Source of the DNA: Bog-473 sp963843365
GTDB taxonomy: Bacteria; Actinomycetota; Acidimicrobiia; Acidimicrobiales; RAAP-2
Direction of reading: 5' to 3'
Length of the DNA stretch: 64,000 bases
NCBI GenBank assembly: GCA_963843365.1
Contig: CAWJKG010000004.1
Location: 62,001-126,000, forward strand
Under the pieces are notes generated by a model. That model was not told the DNA's origin and ran no database searches. It was given only the letters and a program-made list of their open reading frames with translations. The position numbers and the translations under genes are program-made. The first letter of the stretch is position 1. Each line of letters starts with the position of its first letter. Below are positions 46,418 to 54,801 of the stretch, one piece after another.

Positions 46418-47880
46418 CACTCGACCACGACCTCGTGCGGGTCCTTGTCCGGACGGAGGCCGCGCCAGGTGGGGTGTCGCAGCCTGCCGGCGTGTGTCCA
46501 CTCGCCGAACGCGACCTCGCCGACCAGCTCGGGGCGGACGAAGTGTGCGGCGGCGGCGTCCGCCGCCGGAAGCGCCGACGCGAACGGACTGGTGGGGGTG
46601 GCCAACGACTGCAGGTCCCCGAGCAGTTCTGCCCGCACGCGTGCGCTGAAGCCGGTGCCGACCTTGCCGACGTAGCGCAGCCCGCCCTCGTCCGGGATGC
46701 CCAGCAGCAGCGCGCCCAGGCTGTCCCTGCGCTCCCCGCGCCCGTCCGTCCAGGCCCCTACCACCACCTCCTGGGTGCGGAAGGACTTGATCTTCGTCCA
46801 ATCGGCACTGCGCCGGCCGGGCCGGTACGGTGACGCCCGCCGCTTGGCGATGATGCCCTCCAGTCCGCTCTGGACGGTCGCGGCGAGGATGTCCTGCCCG
46901 GAGACGTCGCGGAACGAGTCCGTCGTGGTGAAGGTCTCGCCGGAGAGCTGCAGCGCCTCCAGTCGCCGCCGCCGCTCGTCGTAGTCGGATTCCAGGATCG
47001 AATGCCCGTCGATGTAGAGGAGATCGAACACGACGAAGGTGACCGGGTCGGAGAGCGCCCGCCGTTTTGCCTCTCTCTGGTTCGACACGTGCATGCGTCG
47101 CTGCAGGGTGGCGAAGCTCGGCTTGCCGTCGTCGCCCAACGCCACGATCTCTCCGTCGATGATGCACGTCGTCATGCCCAGGAACTCCCCGATGTCGGCC
47201 AGTTCGGGGAAGGAGACCGTCACATCGAGATCGTTCCGGCTCTGGGCCCGGACCCGCCCGCCTTCGACGAACAGGAGGGCACGGATGCCGTCCCACTTGA
47301 TTTCGTACGCCCAGCCGTCGTCGTGGGCGGGCAGCTGCCCCGCCACCGCCAGCATGGGCGCCAGAGAGCCGGGGAAGGGATCGGCCCGGACGGAAGGTCC
47401 ATGGCGGTGGATCATCCAGTCTCGGTCCTTCGTCTGGAAGAGCACGAAGCTCCCGGAGCTCCACGCGCCGTGGAGCACGAACTTGACCTCGGAGTCCGTC
47501 CACTTCTCCACGTCGTAGTGACCGCTGTCCCAGATCGTCATCTCCCCGCCCCCGTACTCGCCCTGCGGGATCTCGCCCTCGAAGGTGGCGTACTCCAGCG
47601 GGTGGTCCTCGGTGTGCACCGCGAGGTGGTTCTTCTCGGGAGTCTCGGGGAGGCCCTTCGGGAGGGCCCACGACGCCAGGACGCCGTCACGCTCGAGCCG
47701 GAGGTCCCAGTGCAGGCTGCGCGCGTGGTGCTCCTGAATGACGAAGCGCTGACCGGAGGCCTGCGGGGCCGATCGGCGGCCCATGGGCTCCGGCGTCCGC
47801 TTGGGGTCCCGCTTGGTGCGGTAGGTGTCGAGCTTTCCGGTCGCGCTCGTGCCGTTCCGTCCCGTTGACCTGGGGGTCAC
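46417..47880 (-). CDS. ligD: LigD-type ATP-dependent DNA ligase with 3'-phosphoesterase domain
   Basis: This 487-residue protein has an N-terminal 3'-phosphoesterase domain (FVIQEHHARSLHWDLRLERD, then PKGLPETPEKNHLAVHTEDH and EIPQGEYGGGEMTIWD). The ATP-dependent ligase domain follows: nucleotidyl site EIKWDGIRALLF with the adenylated Lys, then DGEIVALGDDGKPSFATLQ and EGIIAKRRASPYRPGRRSADW. An OB-fold C-terminal part has GTGFSARVRAELLG. It seals double-strand breaks. I chose the GTG at 47880 because LDTYRTKRDPKRTPEP upstream of residue 33 is the conserved opening of LigD. Together with the polymerase downstream it makes up the LigD set. Confidence 0.92.
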   Translation of the reverse strand: MTPRSTGRNGTSATGKLDTYRTKRDPKRTPEPMGRRSAPQASGQRFVIQEHHARSLHWDLRLERDGVLASWALPKGLPETPEKNHLAVHTEDHPLEYATFEGEIPQGEYGGGEMTIWDSGHYDVEKWTDSEVKFVLHGAWSSGSFVLFQTKDRDWMIHRHGPSVRADPFPGSLAPMLAVAGQLPAHDDGWAYEIKWDGIRALLFVEGGRVRAQSRNDLDVTVSFPELADIGEFLGMTTCIIDGEIVALGDDGKPSFATLQRRMHVSNQREAKRRALSDPVTFVVFDLLYIDGHSILESDYDERRRRLEALQLSGETFTTTDSFRDVSGQDILAATVQSGLEGIIAKRRASPYRPGRRSADWTKIKSFRTQEVVVGAWTDGRGERRDSLGALLLGIPDEGGLRYVGKVGTGFSARVRAELLGDLQSLATPTSPFASALPAADAAAAHFVRPELVGEVAFGEWTHAGRLRHPTWRGLRPDKDPHEVVVE

Positions 47881-47960
47881 CGCGCACCACCGTACTCGTA
47901 GGATCGGTTGGCTCGCGCAACACGGGGGTATGGAAACGAGCGGTTCGGCAAGGAGGATGT

Positions 47961-47987
47961 ATGGCGCTGCAGGGGGTCACTCGATGA
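47961..47987 (+). CDS. Possible eight-residue leader peptide (MALQGVTR) coupled to yihY
   Basis: The best ribosome site in this region, AAGGAGG at 47950-47956, is correctly spaced for the ATG at 47961, not for the yihY ATG at 47984. The 47961 frame gives MALQGVTR and stops at 47985-47987, overlapping the yihY start as ATGA. This is the architecture of a translationally coupled leader. The alternative is that yihY really starts at 47961 and one base was lost or gained between the two ATGs. Confidence 0.45.
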   Translation: MALQGVTR

Positions 47988-48976
47988 ACGTCGTCGAGCG
48001 CGTCGTGCGGCGGGTGGATCACGCGCAACAAGGTTTGCGTCCGCTGGCGTTCGCGATCGGTGTCTTCAAGAAGTTCGGCGATGACCGGGGCGGTTCGCTG
48101 TCGGCGCTCCTGGCCTTCTATGGATTCTTGTCGCTCTTCCCGCTCCTTCTCCTTCTGGTCACGATCCTCGGGTTCTTCGGCGGCGGTGAGCACTCGTTCG
48201 TGCAACGGGTCGAGAACTCTGCGTTCTCCCAGTTCCCCGTGGTCGGAACGAAACTGAGCACGAACATCCATGGCCTGCATGGACGCAGCGTCTTCGGGTT
48301 GATCGTGGGAATTCTCTTCGTGCTCTGGGGCTCCCAGGGCGCTCTCCAGACGGCGCAGTACGCGCAGGCCGAGATCTGGAACATCCCAGGCGTCAGCCGT
48401 CCCAATTTCTGGGCCCGCTTGGGCCGGACCGCTTCCATGATGGTGGTGCTCGGCCTGTTCCTCCTCGTCAGCACCGTCCTGGCGGGCCTCGTGACGATCG
48501 GCCATCACGGCGGGTGGGCCGTGGCGGGCGCGGCAGTGTCCTCGTTGGTCGTCAATGTCGGACTCTTCGTGGTCGCCTTCAGGCTGCTCACACCCAAACA
48601 GATCCCGTGGGCAGACATGGTTCCCGGCGCCGTGGCCGGCGCAGCAGGATGGACCATTCTGCAATTCCTCGGGGGCGTGCTGATCGAGCACTCCCTTCGG
48701 AACACCAGCCGGGAGTACGGCACGTTCGCGCTGGTGCTGGGACTCATCAGCTTTCTCTACCTGGCGGCCCAGGTGACGCTCTACGCCTCCGAGCTCAACG
48801 TTGTGCGTGTCCGGCATCTGTGGCCGAGAGGCCTGGTGCAGCCGCCCCTCACCACCGCGGACAGAGAGGTGCTCTCCTCCATTGCGCTCGAGGGGAAGCG
48901 CAGGCCCGAGCAGTACGTGACCACGGGCTTTCGGGCCGACGGGAACCCATCGGAAGACCAGACCGACGCGTCGTAG
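47984..48976 (+). CDS. YihY/BrkB-family membrane protein
   Basis: This 330-residue inner-membrane protein belongs to the YihY/virulence factor BrkB family, with about six membrane segments, for example ALLAFYGFLSLFPLLLLLV (the family signature), GLIVGILFVLWGSQGAL, TASMMVVLGLFLLVSTVLAG and GTFALVLGLISFLYLAAQVT. The C-terminal tail is soluble. The family's function is poorly known; it is sometimes wrongly annotated as RNase BN. Starts at 47984 and 47957 are both in frame; 47984 is preferred because it overlaps the end of the short leader frame. It is divergent from the LigD genes. Confidence 0.85.
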   Translation: MNVVERVVRRVDHAQQGLRPLAFAIGVFKKFGDDRGGSLSALLAFYGFLSLFPLLLLLVTILGFFGGGEHSFVQRVENSAFSQFPVVGTKLSTNIHGLHGRSVFGLIVGILFVLWGSQGALQTAQYAQAEIWNIPGVSRPNFWARLGRTASMMVVLGLFLLVSTVLAGLVTIGHHGGWAVAGAAVSSLVVNVGLFVVAFRLLTPKQIPWADMVPGAVAGAAGWTILQFLGGVLIEHSLRNTSREYGTFALVLGLISFLYLAAQVTLYASELNVVRVRHLWPRGLVQPPLTTADREVLSSIALEGKRRPEQYVTTGFRADGNPSEDQTDAS

Positions 48977-49065
48977 GCCGGACCCCGGTGCGGCTTCAGT
49001 TTCCCGGAGGCTCCCATGGGTATTTCTCTGGACAACCCAGCCGTGAGTCGGGAGGGTCGCAGCGA

Positions 49066-49206
49066 ATGTCTGTAGCGATACGTGCAAGTGGAATCGGTGC
49101 CGTCGTCCTCCTCATGGGCGCCGTCATTGTGGGGTGGCGGCGTCGGCGCGTCTCGGTCGATCCGGTGACGGCCGAGCCGAGCACGGGGTTGGAAGGAGGA
49201 ATCTGA
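49066..49206 (+). CDS. Small single-span membrane protein (46 residues)
   Basis: MSVAIRASGIGAVVLLMGAV and the following residues give one hydrophobic segment, then WRRRRVS and a polar tail, so it should be N-out, C-in by the positive-inside rule. GGGAGG precedes the ATG at 49066 at suitable distance. It lies 90 bases after yihY on the same strand. I do not recognise it. Confidence 0.55.
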   Translation: MSVAIRASGIGAVVLLMGAVIVGWRRRRVSVDPVTAEPSTGLEGGI

Positions 49207-49209
49207 ACG

Positions 49210-49335
49210 ATGACCGCGAAGCACTCCGAGCAGGAGGGCACCGCGCCGGACCTCCTGGAGATGGCCCGGGTCAGCCTGCCGGAGACAATGGCTCGTTGTA
49301 CGCGGAATTCGGAATCGGACGCTCCCGTCCCGTAG
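49210..49335 (+). CDS. Possible small protein (41 residues)
   Basis: This short, polar, acidic frame (MTAKHSEQEGTAPDLLEMAR and on, ending ESDAPVP) has a strong ribosome site, AAGGAGGA, about 9 bases before its ATG. It begins 3 bases after the previous small gene, which hints at coupling. There is no known family; it could be chance. Confidence 0.4.
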   Translation: MTAKHSEQEGTAPDLLEMARVSLPETMARCTRNSESDAPVP

Positions 49336-49380
49336 TGTCAGCCCTTGCCGCAGAGGGCGGGCGACGGGGGACTGGGGGCC

Positions 49381-50532
49381 ATGGGGATTCAGGTCGAGCA
49401 GCTCATCGAAACTGCGGTGGCGCGGGCGGGATCGGACGACTTCGGCGAGGACACGTGGCAGGAAGGCCTCACCGTCCTCGTTGATTCGCTCACGGCCGAG
49501 TCCGCACTGAACGAGCTCGGCGAGAGTGTGCTGACCGACCAGCTCGTGGGCCTTCTGGTCAACCGCCTCGAGGTGGAGCAGTGGCACGCCCGCTACCCCG
49601 AGATCGGGCAGCTTGCGATCGTGAGTCCGCTGTTCGGGTTGGGGCTCCCACGCACGGGATCCACCGCCTTGAGCTTCCTGCTTGCGTGCGACACGGCACG
49701 TCGGTCCCTGCGCACGTGGGAAGCGGGCAAGCCGTGCCCACCCCCCGAGACGGCGACGGAGCACACCGACCCGCGTATCGCCGAGACACAGGTGGGCATC
49801 GACATCACCAACGAGATGTTCCCCGATTTCGTCGGCATGTTGCCGACCTCGGCGTCGGGACCGCAGGAATGCCTGCTCCTCATGGCGCTCGACTTCCGAT
49901 CGCAGCTCTTCGAAGGCATGGCCCGCATTCCCAGCTACAGCAGGTGGCTGCTCTCCTGCGACATGGAGCCGGCGTATCACTACCATCGCCGTGTCCTGCA
50001 GTTGCTGCAGTGGCGCTGTCCTCCGGAGCGGTGGTGGTTGAAGACGCCGGCCCACATGCACTCCATTGAGGCCCTGAATCGGGTGTACCCCGACGCGCGC
50101 TTCGTCATGACCCATCGCGACGTGGGCAAGGTGCTGCCGTCCGTCTGCGCGGTGTTCGAGGCACTGTCGAGCGTGCTGACCGATCACCCGGATCCGGTGG
50201 CGATCGGCACGCACAATTCGGAGCTGTGGCGCTACTCGCTGCACCGTCTGATCGACTTCCGCGACGATGGCAACGAGAACCGCTTCTTCGACGTCTCCTT
50301 CGGGGAGGTGCAGCGTGACCCTCTGGCCGCGGTCGCCCAGCTCTACGCCGAGCTTGGGGACGATCTGAGTGACGACGCCCGACAGCGCATGGAGGACTGG
50401 TGGGCGGAGAGCTCGCAGGAGCGATCGGGGCCGCACAGGTACAAGGCCGAGACGTTCGGACTCGACCCGGCGACCATCCGGCAGCAGTACGCCTTCTACT
50501 ACGACCGCTTCGACGTCACGCTCGAGGACTGA
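49381..50532 (+). CDS. Sulfotransferase-family protein
   Basis: This 383-residue protein belongs to the PAPS-dependent sulfotransferase fold typical of actinobacteria (Sulfotransfer_3). It would move sulfate from PAPS to a lipid, sugar or alcohol. The 5'-phosphosulfate loop is FGLGLPRTGSTALSFLLACD. The 3'-phosphate site is around RFVMTHRDVGKVLPSVC, and WWLKTPAHMHSIEALNRVYP is conserved before it. The C-terminal VSFGEVQRDPLAAVAQLYAE is also family-like. I chose the ATG at 49381, since earlier codons lack conservation. The substrate is unknown; the sulfatase at 927-3212 is too far away to link it directly. Confidence 0.88.
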   Translation: MGIQVEQLIETAVARAGSDDFGEDTWQEGLTVLVDSLTAESALNELGESVLTDQLVGLLVNRLEVEQWHARYPEIGQLAIVSPLFGLGLPRTGSTALSFLLACDTARRSLRTWEAGKPCPPPETATEHTDPRIAETQVGIDITNEMFPDFVGMLPTSASGPQECLLLMALDFRSQLFEGMARIPSYSRWLLSCDMEPAYHYHRRVLQLLQWRCPPERWWLKTPAHMHSIEALNRVYPDARFVMTHRDVGKVLPSVCAVFEALSSVLTDHPDPVAIGTHNSELWRYSLHRLIDFRDDGNENRFFDVSFGEVQRDPLAAVAQLYAELGDDLSDDARQRMEDWWAESSQERSGPHRYKAETFGLDPATIRQQYAFYYDRFDVTLED

Positions 50533-50555
50533 ATGCTGCGGGTCGCCCCCGTGAC

Positions 50556-50924
50556 TCAGGTGCCGTAGGCGCGGGTGAGCACCTCCATGTTGTGGCCGGA
50601 CGGGTCCTCGAAGTAGAAGCCGCGGCCGTGCCCGTTGATGCGGTTCGCCTGGGTGTGCCCGGGGTCGGCCCAGAACGTGAGCCCACGGGCACTGACCCGG
50701 GCGAAGATGGCGTCGAACTCCTCTTCGGACACGAGGAAGGCATAGTGCTGGGGCACGGAACCCGGGCGGTCGTCGTAGTCGAGGCTGACGCCGTTGTCCG
50801 TTTCCACGCACAGGAAGGGCCCGAGGGGCTTCGGCGGACCGAGGCCCAGGATCTCGGCGAGAAAGGCCGCAGATTTCTCCTTGTCCTCGACCGAGACGAT
50901 GGTGTGATTGAGAAATATTGCCAT
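50556..50924 (-). CDS. VOC-superfamily (glyoxalase-like) protein
   Basis: This 122-residue protein has the paired beta-alpha-beta-beta-beta modules of the vicinal oxygen chelate fold. LNHTIVSVEDKEKSAAFLAE begins module one, with a His as possible metal ligand, and RGFYFEDPSGHNMEVL closes module two with a Glu. Members include glyoxalases, dioxygenases and resistance proteins; the residues do not settle which. It is a single gene on the minus strand, tail-to-tail with the sulfotransferase gene, 24 bases apart. Confidence 0.85.
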   Translation of the reverse strand: MAIFLNHTIVSVEDKEKSAAFLAEILGLGPPKPLGPFLCVETDNGVSLDYDDRPGSVPQHYAFLVSEEEFDAIFARVSARGLTFWADPGHTQANRINGHGRGFYFEDPSGHNMEVLTRAYGT

Positions 50925-50947
50925 GGTGTCTCGCTCTCCTTGTCGCC

Positions 50948-51400
50948 CTACGCACCCTCGCCCTTGTTGGATATTGCGGTTTCCAGGCGACCGATCAGGT
51001 CGGCGAGGTCCTTGAGCCCGCCCTTGGTGTGGATGTCGAGCCGGTCCAGAATCTGCACGGTGTCGTCGTAGGTGCGCTGCGAGCGGACGTCACTGGCCAG
51101 ACTCTGGACGTTCTGTCCCACCATGATGACGGACAGCAGAACCAACTGCAGGAATGTCTGGGCGATCCAGGCGATGATGCCCTCACCGCCCGGCCTCAGG
51201 GCCGGAGGCAGACCGATCAGTGCCAGGGCGGCGAACGCGTAGGCGCACCACATTGAGCCGACGATGTTGGTGAGGAAGACGGCGATCTTGGCGTTGACAC
51301 CGTCGGCTCTCTGCACCTCTGCTCGGAGCCCGTGCAGGCTGATGGCCTGGCCGATGTGATGGCGGGTCTTGACGGGGTTGGCGATGTGGAGGTCGCTCAT
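50948..51400 (-). CDS. DUF1003-like membrane protein
   Basis: This 150-residue protein has two hydrophobic hairpin segments (NIVGSMWCAYAFAALALIG and IIAWIAQTFLQLVLLSVIM) ending in VGQNVQS. The position and pattern of the second segment plus the Q-N motif resemble DUF1003 proteins (typical ending MMSQNRQ). A soluble C-terminal helical tail follows. The ATG at 51400 has AAGGAG upstream. Its biochemical role is unknown. It lies 23 bases downstream of nothing on its strand except the VOC gene, which follows it by 23 bases and may be co-transcribed. Confidence 0.68.
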   Translation of the reverse strand: MSDLHIANPVKTRHHIGQAISLHGLRAEVQRADGVNAKIAVFLTNIVGSMWCAYAFAALALIGLPPALRPGGEGIIAWIAQTFLQLVLLSVIMVGQNVQSLASDVRSQRTYDDTVQILDRLDIHTKGGLKDLADLIGRLETAISNKGEGA

Positions 51401-51504
51401 GAGGAACTCCTTCTCTCGGGTCACAAGACTCTGTCACGGAGGAGAGTTTCGAGTCCCGGATGAAGAGCGGGCCGAGCCCGTCTCGCACGCGCCTCGGTCG
51501 AGGG

Positions 51505-53856
51505 CTAGCGGGGACCTGCGCCGGTTCTGGGCTTGTGTGCCGCCCGTGACTGTGGGAGGTGGCGTGCACCAGCTGCGTGTGGCGGCTGCCGGCGCCCGTG
51601 CCCATCGAAGTCGATCTGGTCGGGTGGACACGGAGCTTGGATCGCGTAGCCCTGGCCGCCGTCGCAGCCCAGGATAGAGAGGACGTCGACGAACTCGAGT
51701 CGCTCGATCCCCTCCGCCACGACGCGTAGCCCGAGAGCGTGCCCGAGGTCGATCACGGAGCGGACGAGGTTTTCGTCCTTCCCTTCCCCCGTCGGCGCGA
51801 CCTGCAAGGTGGAGGTGAACGTGCGATCCAGCTTGAGCTCGCCGACGGCGAGGTCGTTCAGGTGGGAAATGGACGAGAAGCCTGTGCCGAAGTCGTCGAT
51901 GGAGACGAGGATGCCCTCTTCCGCCAGACTCTGGATGACCCGCTTCGACCGGGTCAGATCCGCGACGACCATCCCTTCGGTGATCTCGAGGACGAGGGAG
52001 TCGTTGGGCAAGTCGGCACGAGTCAGCAGTTCGCCCACCCGGCGGGGGAGCGACGAGTCGAGGAGGTCGGTGGCGAGGAGATTGACGGCCACGGCGGCGC
52101 GGTGGCCTGCGTGCCACCAGCGGGCGCAGTCGGTGATCGCCTCCGTGAAGACCCAGGAGGCCAAGTCCTGGATGAGGCCGCTCTCCTCGGCCAGGGCCAG
52201 GAGATGTTCGGGTGGGATGAGGCCCAGGGTGGGGTGAGGCCAACGCAGGAGGGCCTCGACCGTGACCACCTCACCCGTGCGCAGGTCGATCTGAGGCTGG
52301 TAGTGCAGTGCGAGCGCCCCCTCTTCCATCGCTGCCCGAAGATCTTCGATGAGCGAGAACCGGTCGGCCTCGTCGTCGAGCGCGGACTCGTAGACGTCGA
52401 ACGACCCCCGCTCACTCTTCGCCCGGTACATCGCAATGTCGGCACAGCGGAGCAGGTCGTCGGCGGTCCGTGCGTGCTCGGGGGCCAGCGCCACCCCGAT
52501 GCTGGCGCCGACGTGCAGGCTGGCGGTGCTGACGTCGATGGGTTGCTCGAGCAGCGTCGTGATCCGCCGTGCCACGGTGGTGGCCTTGTACGCGTCAGCC
52601 CCGTAGAGCAGGACGGCGAACTCGTCCCCGCCGAGGCGGGTGACCAGATCGTTCCGACGGACGACCTGGCGGATGCGCGGGCCGATCTGGCGCAGCAGCG
52701 CGTCGCCGGTCTGGTGCCCGAAGGAGTCGTTGATCTCCTTGAAGTGGTCGAGGTCGATCAGCAGCAGCGCCAGGCCCCCCGCGGGTGCTCCGCCGGCCTG
52801 CACACTGGTCAAGGCGTCCTCGAGCTCGTTCAGGAGCATGCGACGGTTGCCGAGGCCTGTCAGCTCGTCGGTCACGGCCTGGTGTTGGCGTGCCTCGTTG
52901 AGCGCCTTCTGCTCGCGCAATGAGACGGCCATGCGGGCCGCGCCGGCGAAGAGGGTGGCGATGGCGAATCCGAGAGCGAGAGAGCTGACGCGCTGCAGGT
53001 TGCCCAGGACCAGGATCGCCGTGGAGGCCCCCAGCGCCGTCACCAGAACGAGTGCACGCGGCATGCGCTCGACGACCCGCGGGCGCGGACGGCCTGGGGT
53101 GCGCAACCACAGCGCAGCGGTCATGGCGAAGAAGCCGAGCGCCTGCAGGACGGCGGGGAGCGCGCCCACCGGGTGCGTGGCCAAGACCGTGCGGTACAGC
53201 ACGACGATGTCGGCGACGAAGAGCAGCGCGCATCCGGCCGCGAACAGCAGGGCCCGTCCCGGATGGACTGGCACGAGGGCGACCACGCCCACCGCCAGCG
53301 CCAGCAGGACCAGTGCACTGATCGAAGAGATCGTGAGCGTCCGAGATGACACCGACGTCCCACTCAGAGGTCCCAGGACGACGGCCGTGCAGATTGCCAC
53401 GGTGCCCAGGGCGGAGATCGCTCCGTCGAGCCAGGAGCCCAATCCCGCCTGTCCGACATCGGCGCGCGCCAACATCAGGAGCGCCAGCAGGGCGAGCGGG
53501 AAGAAGAGGAGGGACAAGCCGCTCGCCGTCGTCGGTGTCTGGACGGCAGACGAGGGTGCCCACACGAGGTCGCCAAGAACCCAGGCCAGCAATCCGGCAC
53601 CCAGAGCCGCTGCCACACCACGCCGTGGTCGCCCGAGCAACGCCCACCCGAGACAACCGAGGGCGAGGGCCGTCTCGACGCCGACGGCGAGCTGGTCGCT
53701 GAGGTGGGAGCCCACCACACCGGTCGAGCCCATCGAGAGCTGGAGCGCGGCGAGGACCAGGAAGAGGGCGCAGCCGAGTGGCACGAGGAGCGCCGGACTC
53801 GGCCGCACCCGGTGGCCGACCTTGCGGGCGGTGTCTCCGCCTTGGGTGTGGGACAT
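51505..53856 (-). CDS. Membrane-bound GGDEF-EAL cyclic di-GMP enzyme
   Basis: This protein of about 783 residues has eight or more N-terminal membrane segments (for example LGCALFLVLAALQLSMGS, LALLALLMLARADVG, ALVLLALAVGVVALVPVHP). A GGDEF domain follows with the intact active site RLGGDEFAVLL, an upstream DELTGLGNRRML and an ASIGVALAPEH segment. The EAL domain carries VEALLRWPHPTLGLIPPEHL (EAL motif intact), then NLLATDL, LEITEGMV, SIDDFGTGFSS and LKLDRTF. Both domains look catalytically competent, so it may make and break c-di-GMP in response to a membrane-sensed signal. I chose the ATG at 53856; the frame also has a TTG at 53880. It is divergent from the riboswitch-led GH26-like gene. Confidence 0.92.
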   Translation of the reverse strand: MSHTQGGDTARKVGHRVRPSPALLVPLGCALFLVLAALQLSMGSTGVVGSHLSDQLAVGVETALALGCLGWALLGRPRRGVAAALGAGLLAWVLGDLVWAPSSAVQTPTTASGLSLLFFPLALLALLMLARADVGQAGLGSWLDGAISALGTVAICTAVVLGPLSGTSVSSRTLTISSISALVLLALAVGVVALVPVHPGRALLFAAGCALLFVADIVVLYRTVLATHPVGALPAVLQALGFFAMTAALWLRTPGRPRPRVVERMPRALVLVTALGASTAILVLGNLQRVSSLALGFAIATLFAGAARMAVSLREQKALNEARQHQAVTDELTGLGNRRMLLNELEDALTSVQAGGAPAGGLALLLIDLDHFKEINDSFGHQTGDALLRQIGPRIRQVVRRNDLVTRLGGDEFAVLLYGADAYKATTVARRITTLLEQPIDVSTASLHVGASIGVALAPEHARTADDLLRCADIAMYRAKSERGSFDVYESALDDEADRFSLIEDLRAAMEEGALALHYQPQIDLRTGEVVTVEALLRWPHPTLGLIPPEHLLALAEESGLIQDLASWVFTEAITDCARWWHAGHRAAVAVNLLATDLLDSSLPRRVGELLTRADLPNDSLVLEITEGMVVADLTRSKRVIQSLAEEGILVSIDDFGTGFSSISHLNDLAVGELKLDRTFTSTLQVAPTGEGKDENLVRSVIDLGHALGLRVVAEGIERLEFVDVLSILGCDGGQGYAIQAPCPPDQIDFDGHGRRQPPHAAGARHLPQSRAAHKPRTGAGPR

Positions 53857-54062
53857 CACGAGTTGAAATCGGCGTTTCAACCTTCGTGCTTGACGAGATA
53901 GTGCGGTTTGTCGTTGCAGTTCGGTCGCACGCGTGTCTGACGACGCCCGATTCCGCAGCTCAGCCGAAAGATCCGAGGAAACTGCCCGTGGGGATCCACC
54001 CCCTGAACGGGAGACCGATCCCCGGGGGCCCGCTCGCGGCGGGCCGTGCGGAGGGGAGGCCT

Positions 54063-54152
54063 TCAGGCGTCGGTCGGATAGATGACGGCCTCCTGGAAGT
54101 CGATGACTGCGAGCACGCTCTTGCCGCGCATCTGCTCGGCGGCGCCGGCCAT
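54063..54152 (-). CDS. Possible 29-residue peptide after the HicA-like gene
   Basis: The ATG at 54152 begins 2 bases after the stop of the upstream gene and gives MAGAAEQMRGKSVLAVIDFQ ending EAVIYPTDA. AAAGAGG lies before it inside the upstream gene's end. Its size makes it doubtful. The sequence begins like an amphipathic helix followed by a beta strand. Confidence 0.32.
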   Translation of the reverse strand: MAGAAEQMRGKSVLAVIDFQEAVIYPTDA

Positions 54153-54154
54153 CG

Positions 54155-54466
54155 TCAGACCTCTTTCCCTCTGGCGGTGAGTTCCGAGGCGATCCTGTCG
54201 TAGCCGGCGTCGCTCAGCAGGCGGCGCAGATCGGCCACCTGCTGGACGTCGACGTCCTTGCCCTTCGGCACGGAGACAACCTGGGTCTCGGAACCGATGC
54301 GGAACCGAAACATGTCGTCCTGCCGCTCTTCGATGGAACCCACCGCTTCGAGCAGGGACACCACGTCGTGCCATTCGATGTTGTGGCCTGTGGGGTGCTG
54401 GAAGATCGCTAACAGCGTGTCTCGATGATGGCTGTTGAGGTGCTCGGCCCCCGGGGTTGACGACAT
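54155..54466 (-). CDS. Small conserved hypothetical protein, copy B (HicA-like?)
   Basis: This 103-residue homologue of the protein at 16490-16768 shares HLN-x-H-x-RDTL, HPTGHNIEWHDVVSLLEAVG and LRRLLSDAG. The basic strand VVSVPKGKDVDVQQVADLRR is like the C-terminal half of HicA-type folds. The ATG at 54466 has GAGAGGAGCCC before it, nearly the same ribosome site as copy A. There is no HicB-like partner nearby. The function is unknown. It lies between the GGDEF-EAL gene and the riboswitch. Confidence 0.75.
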   Translation of the reverse strand: MSSTPGAEHLNSHHRDTLLAIFQHPTGHNIEWHDVVSLLEAVGSIEERQDDMFRFRIGSETQVVSVPKGKDVDVQQVADLRRLLSDAGYDRIASELTARGKEV

Positions 54467-54654
54467 GGGCTCCTCTCGACGACCGCTCAACCGGCGTTGC
54501 CACGAGGCACCCGGATCCGCTCGGTGACCCGGCTCCCGGGTCTGCGGGCAGTGTAGGAGGTGGCGGAGGCACAAGAGCTGCACAACCGAATCACGCCGGG
54601 GGCACAACTTCCCTCAGGTCCGTTGTTCGAACGCCGACCCATTGATCATCGTTT

Positions 54655-54735
54655 GACAGAGGAAAAGGCAAACCACTCGTGAGGGTGGGACGCAAAGCCA
54701 CGGGACTCAGGTGAGTTCGCCGGGCCGCCGAGCAT
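54655..54735 (+). promoter_or_regulatory. Cyclic di-GMP-I (GEMM) riboswitch
   Basis: The core AAAGGCAAACC, then CCACTC-GTGA-GGGTGG (stem with a GNRA tetraloop at 54679-54682), then GGGACGCAAAGCC and CGCCGGGCCGCCG matches the class I c-di-GMP aptamer closely. The tetraloop hairpin pairs over 54673-54678 and 54683-54688. A second stem, GACTC-AGGT-GAGTT, follows. It sits about 65 bases upstream of the GH26-like gene at 54802, whose expression it should control. No clear terminator stem was identified between aptamer and ATG. Confidence 0.9.
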
Positions 54736-54801
54736 GCAACGAGCACACCGCCCGTCGCCTTTGCGACCCGTCCTCTGCAGTGGGTCGAAGGGGGAAGAAC
54801 G

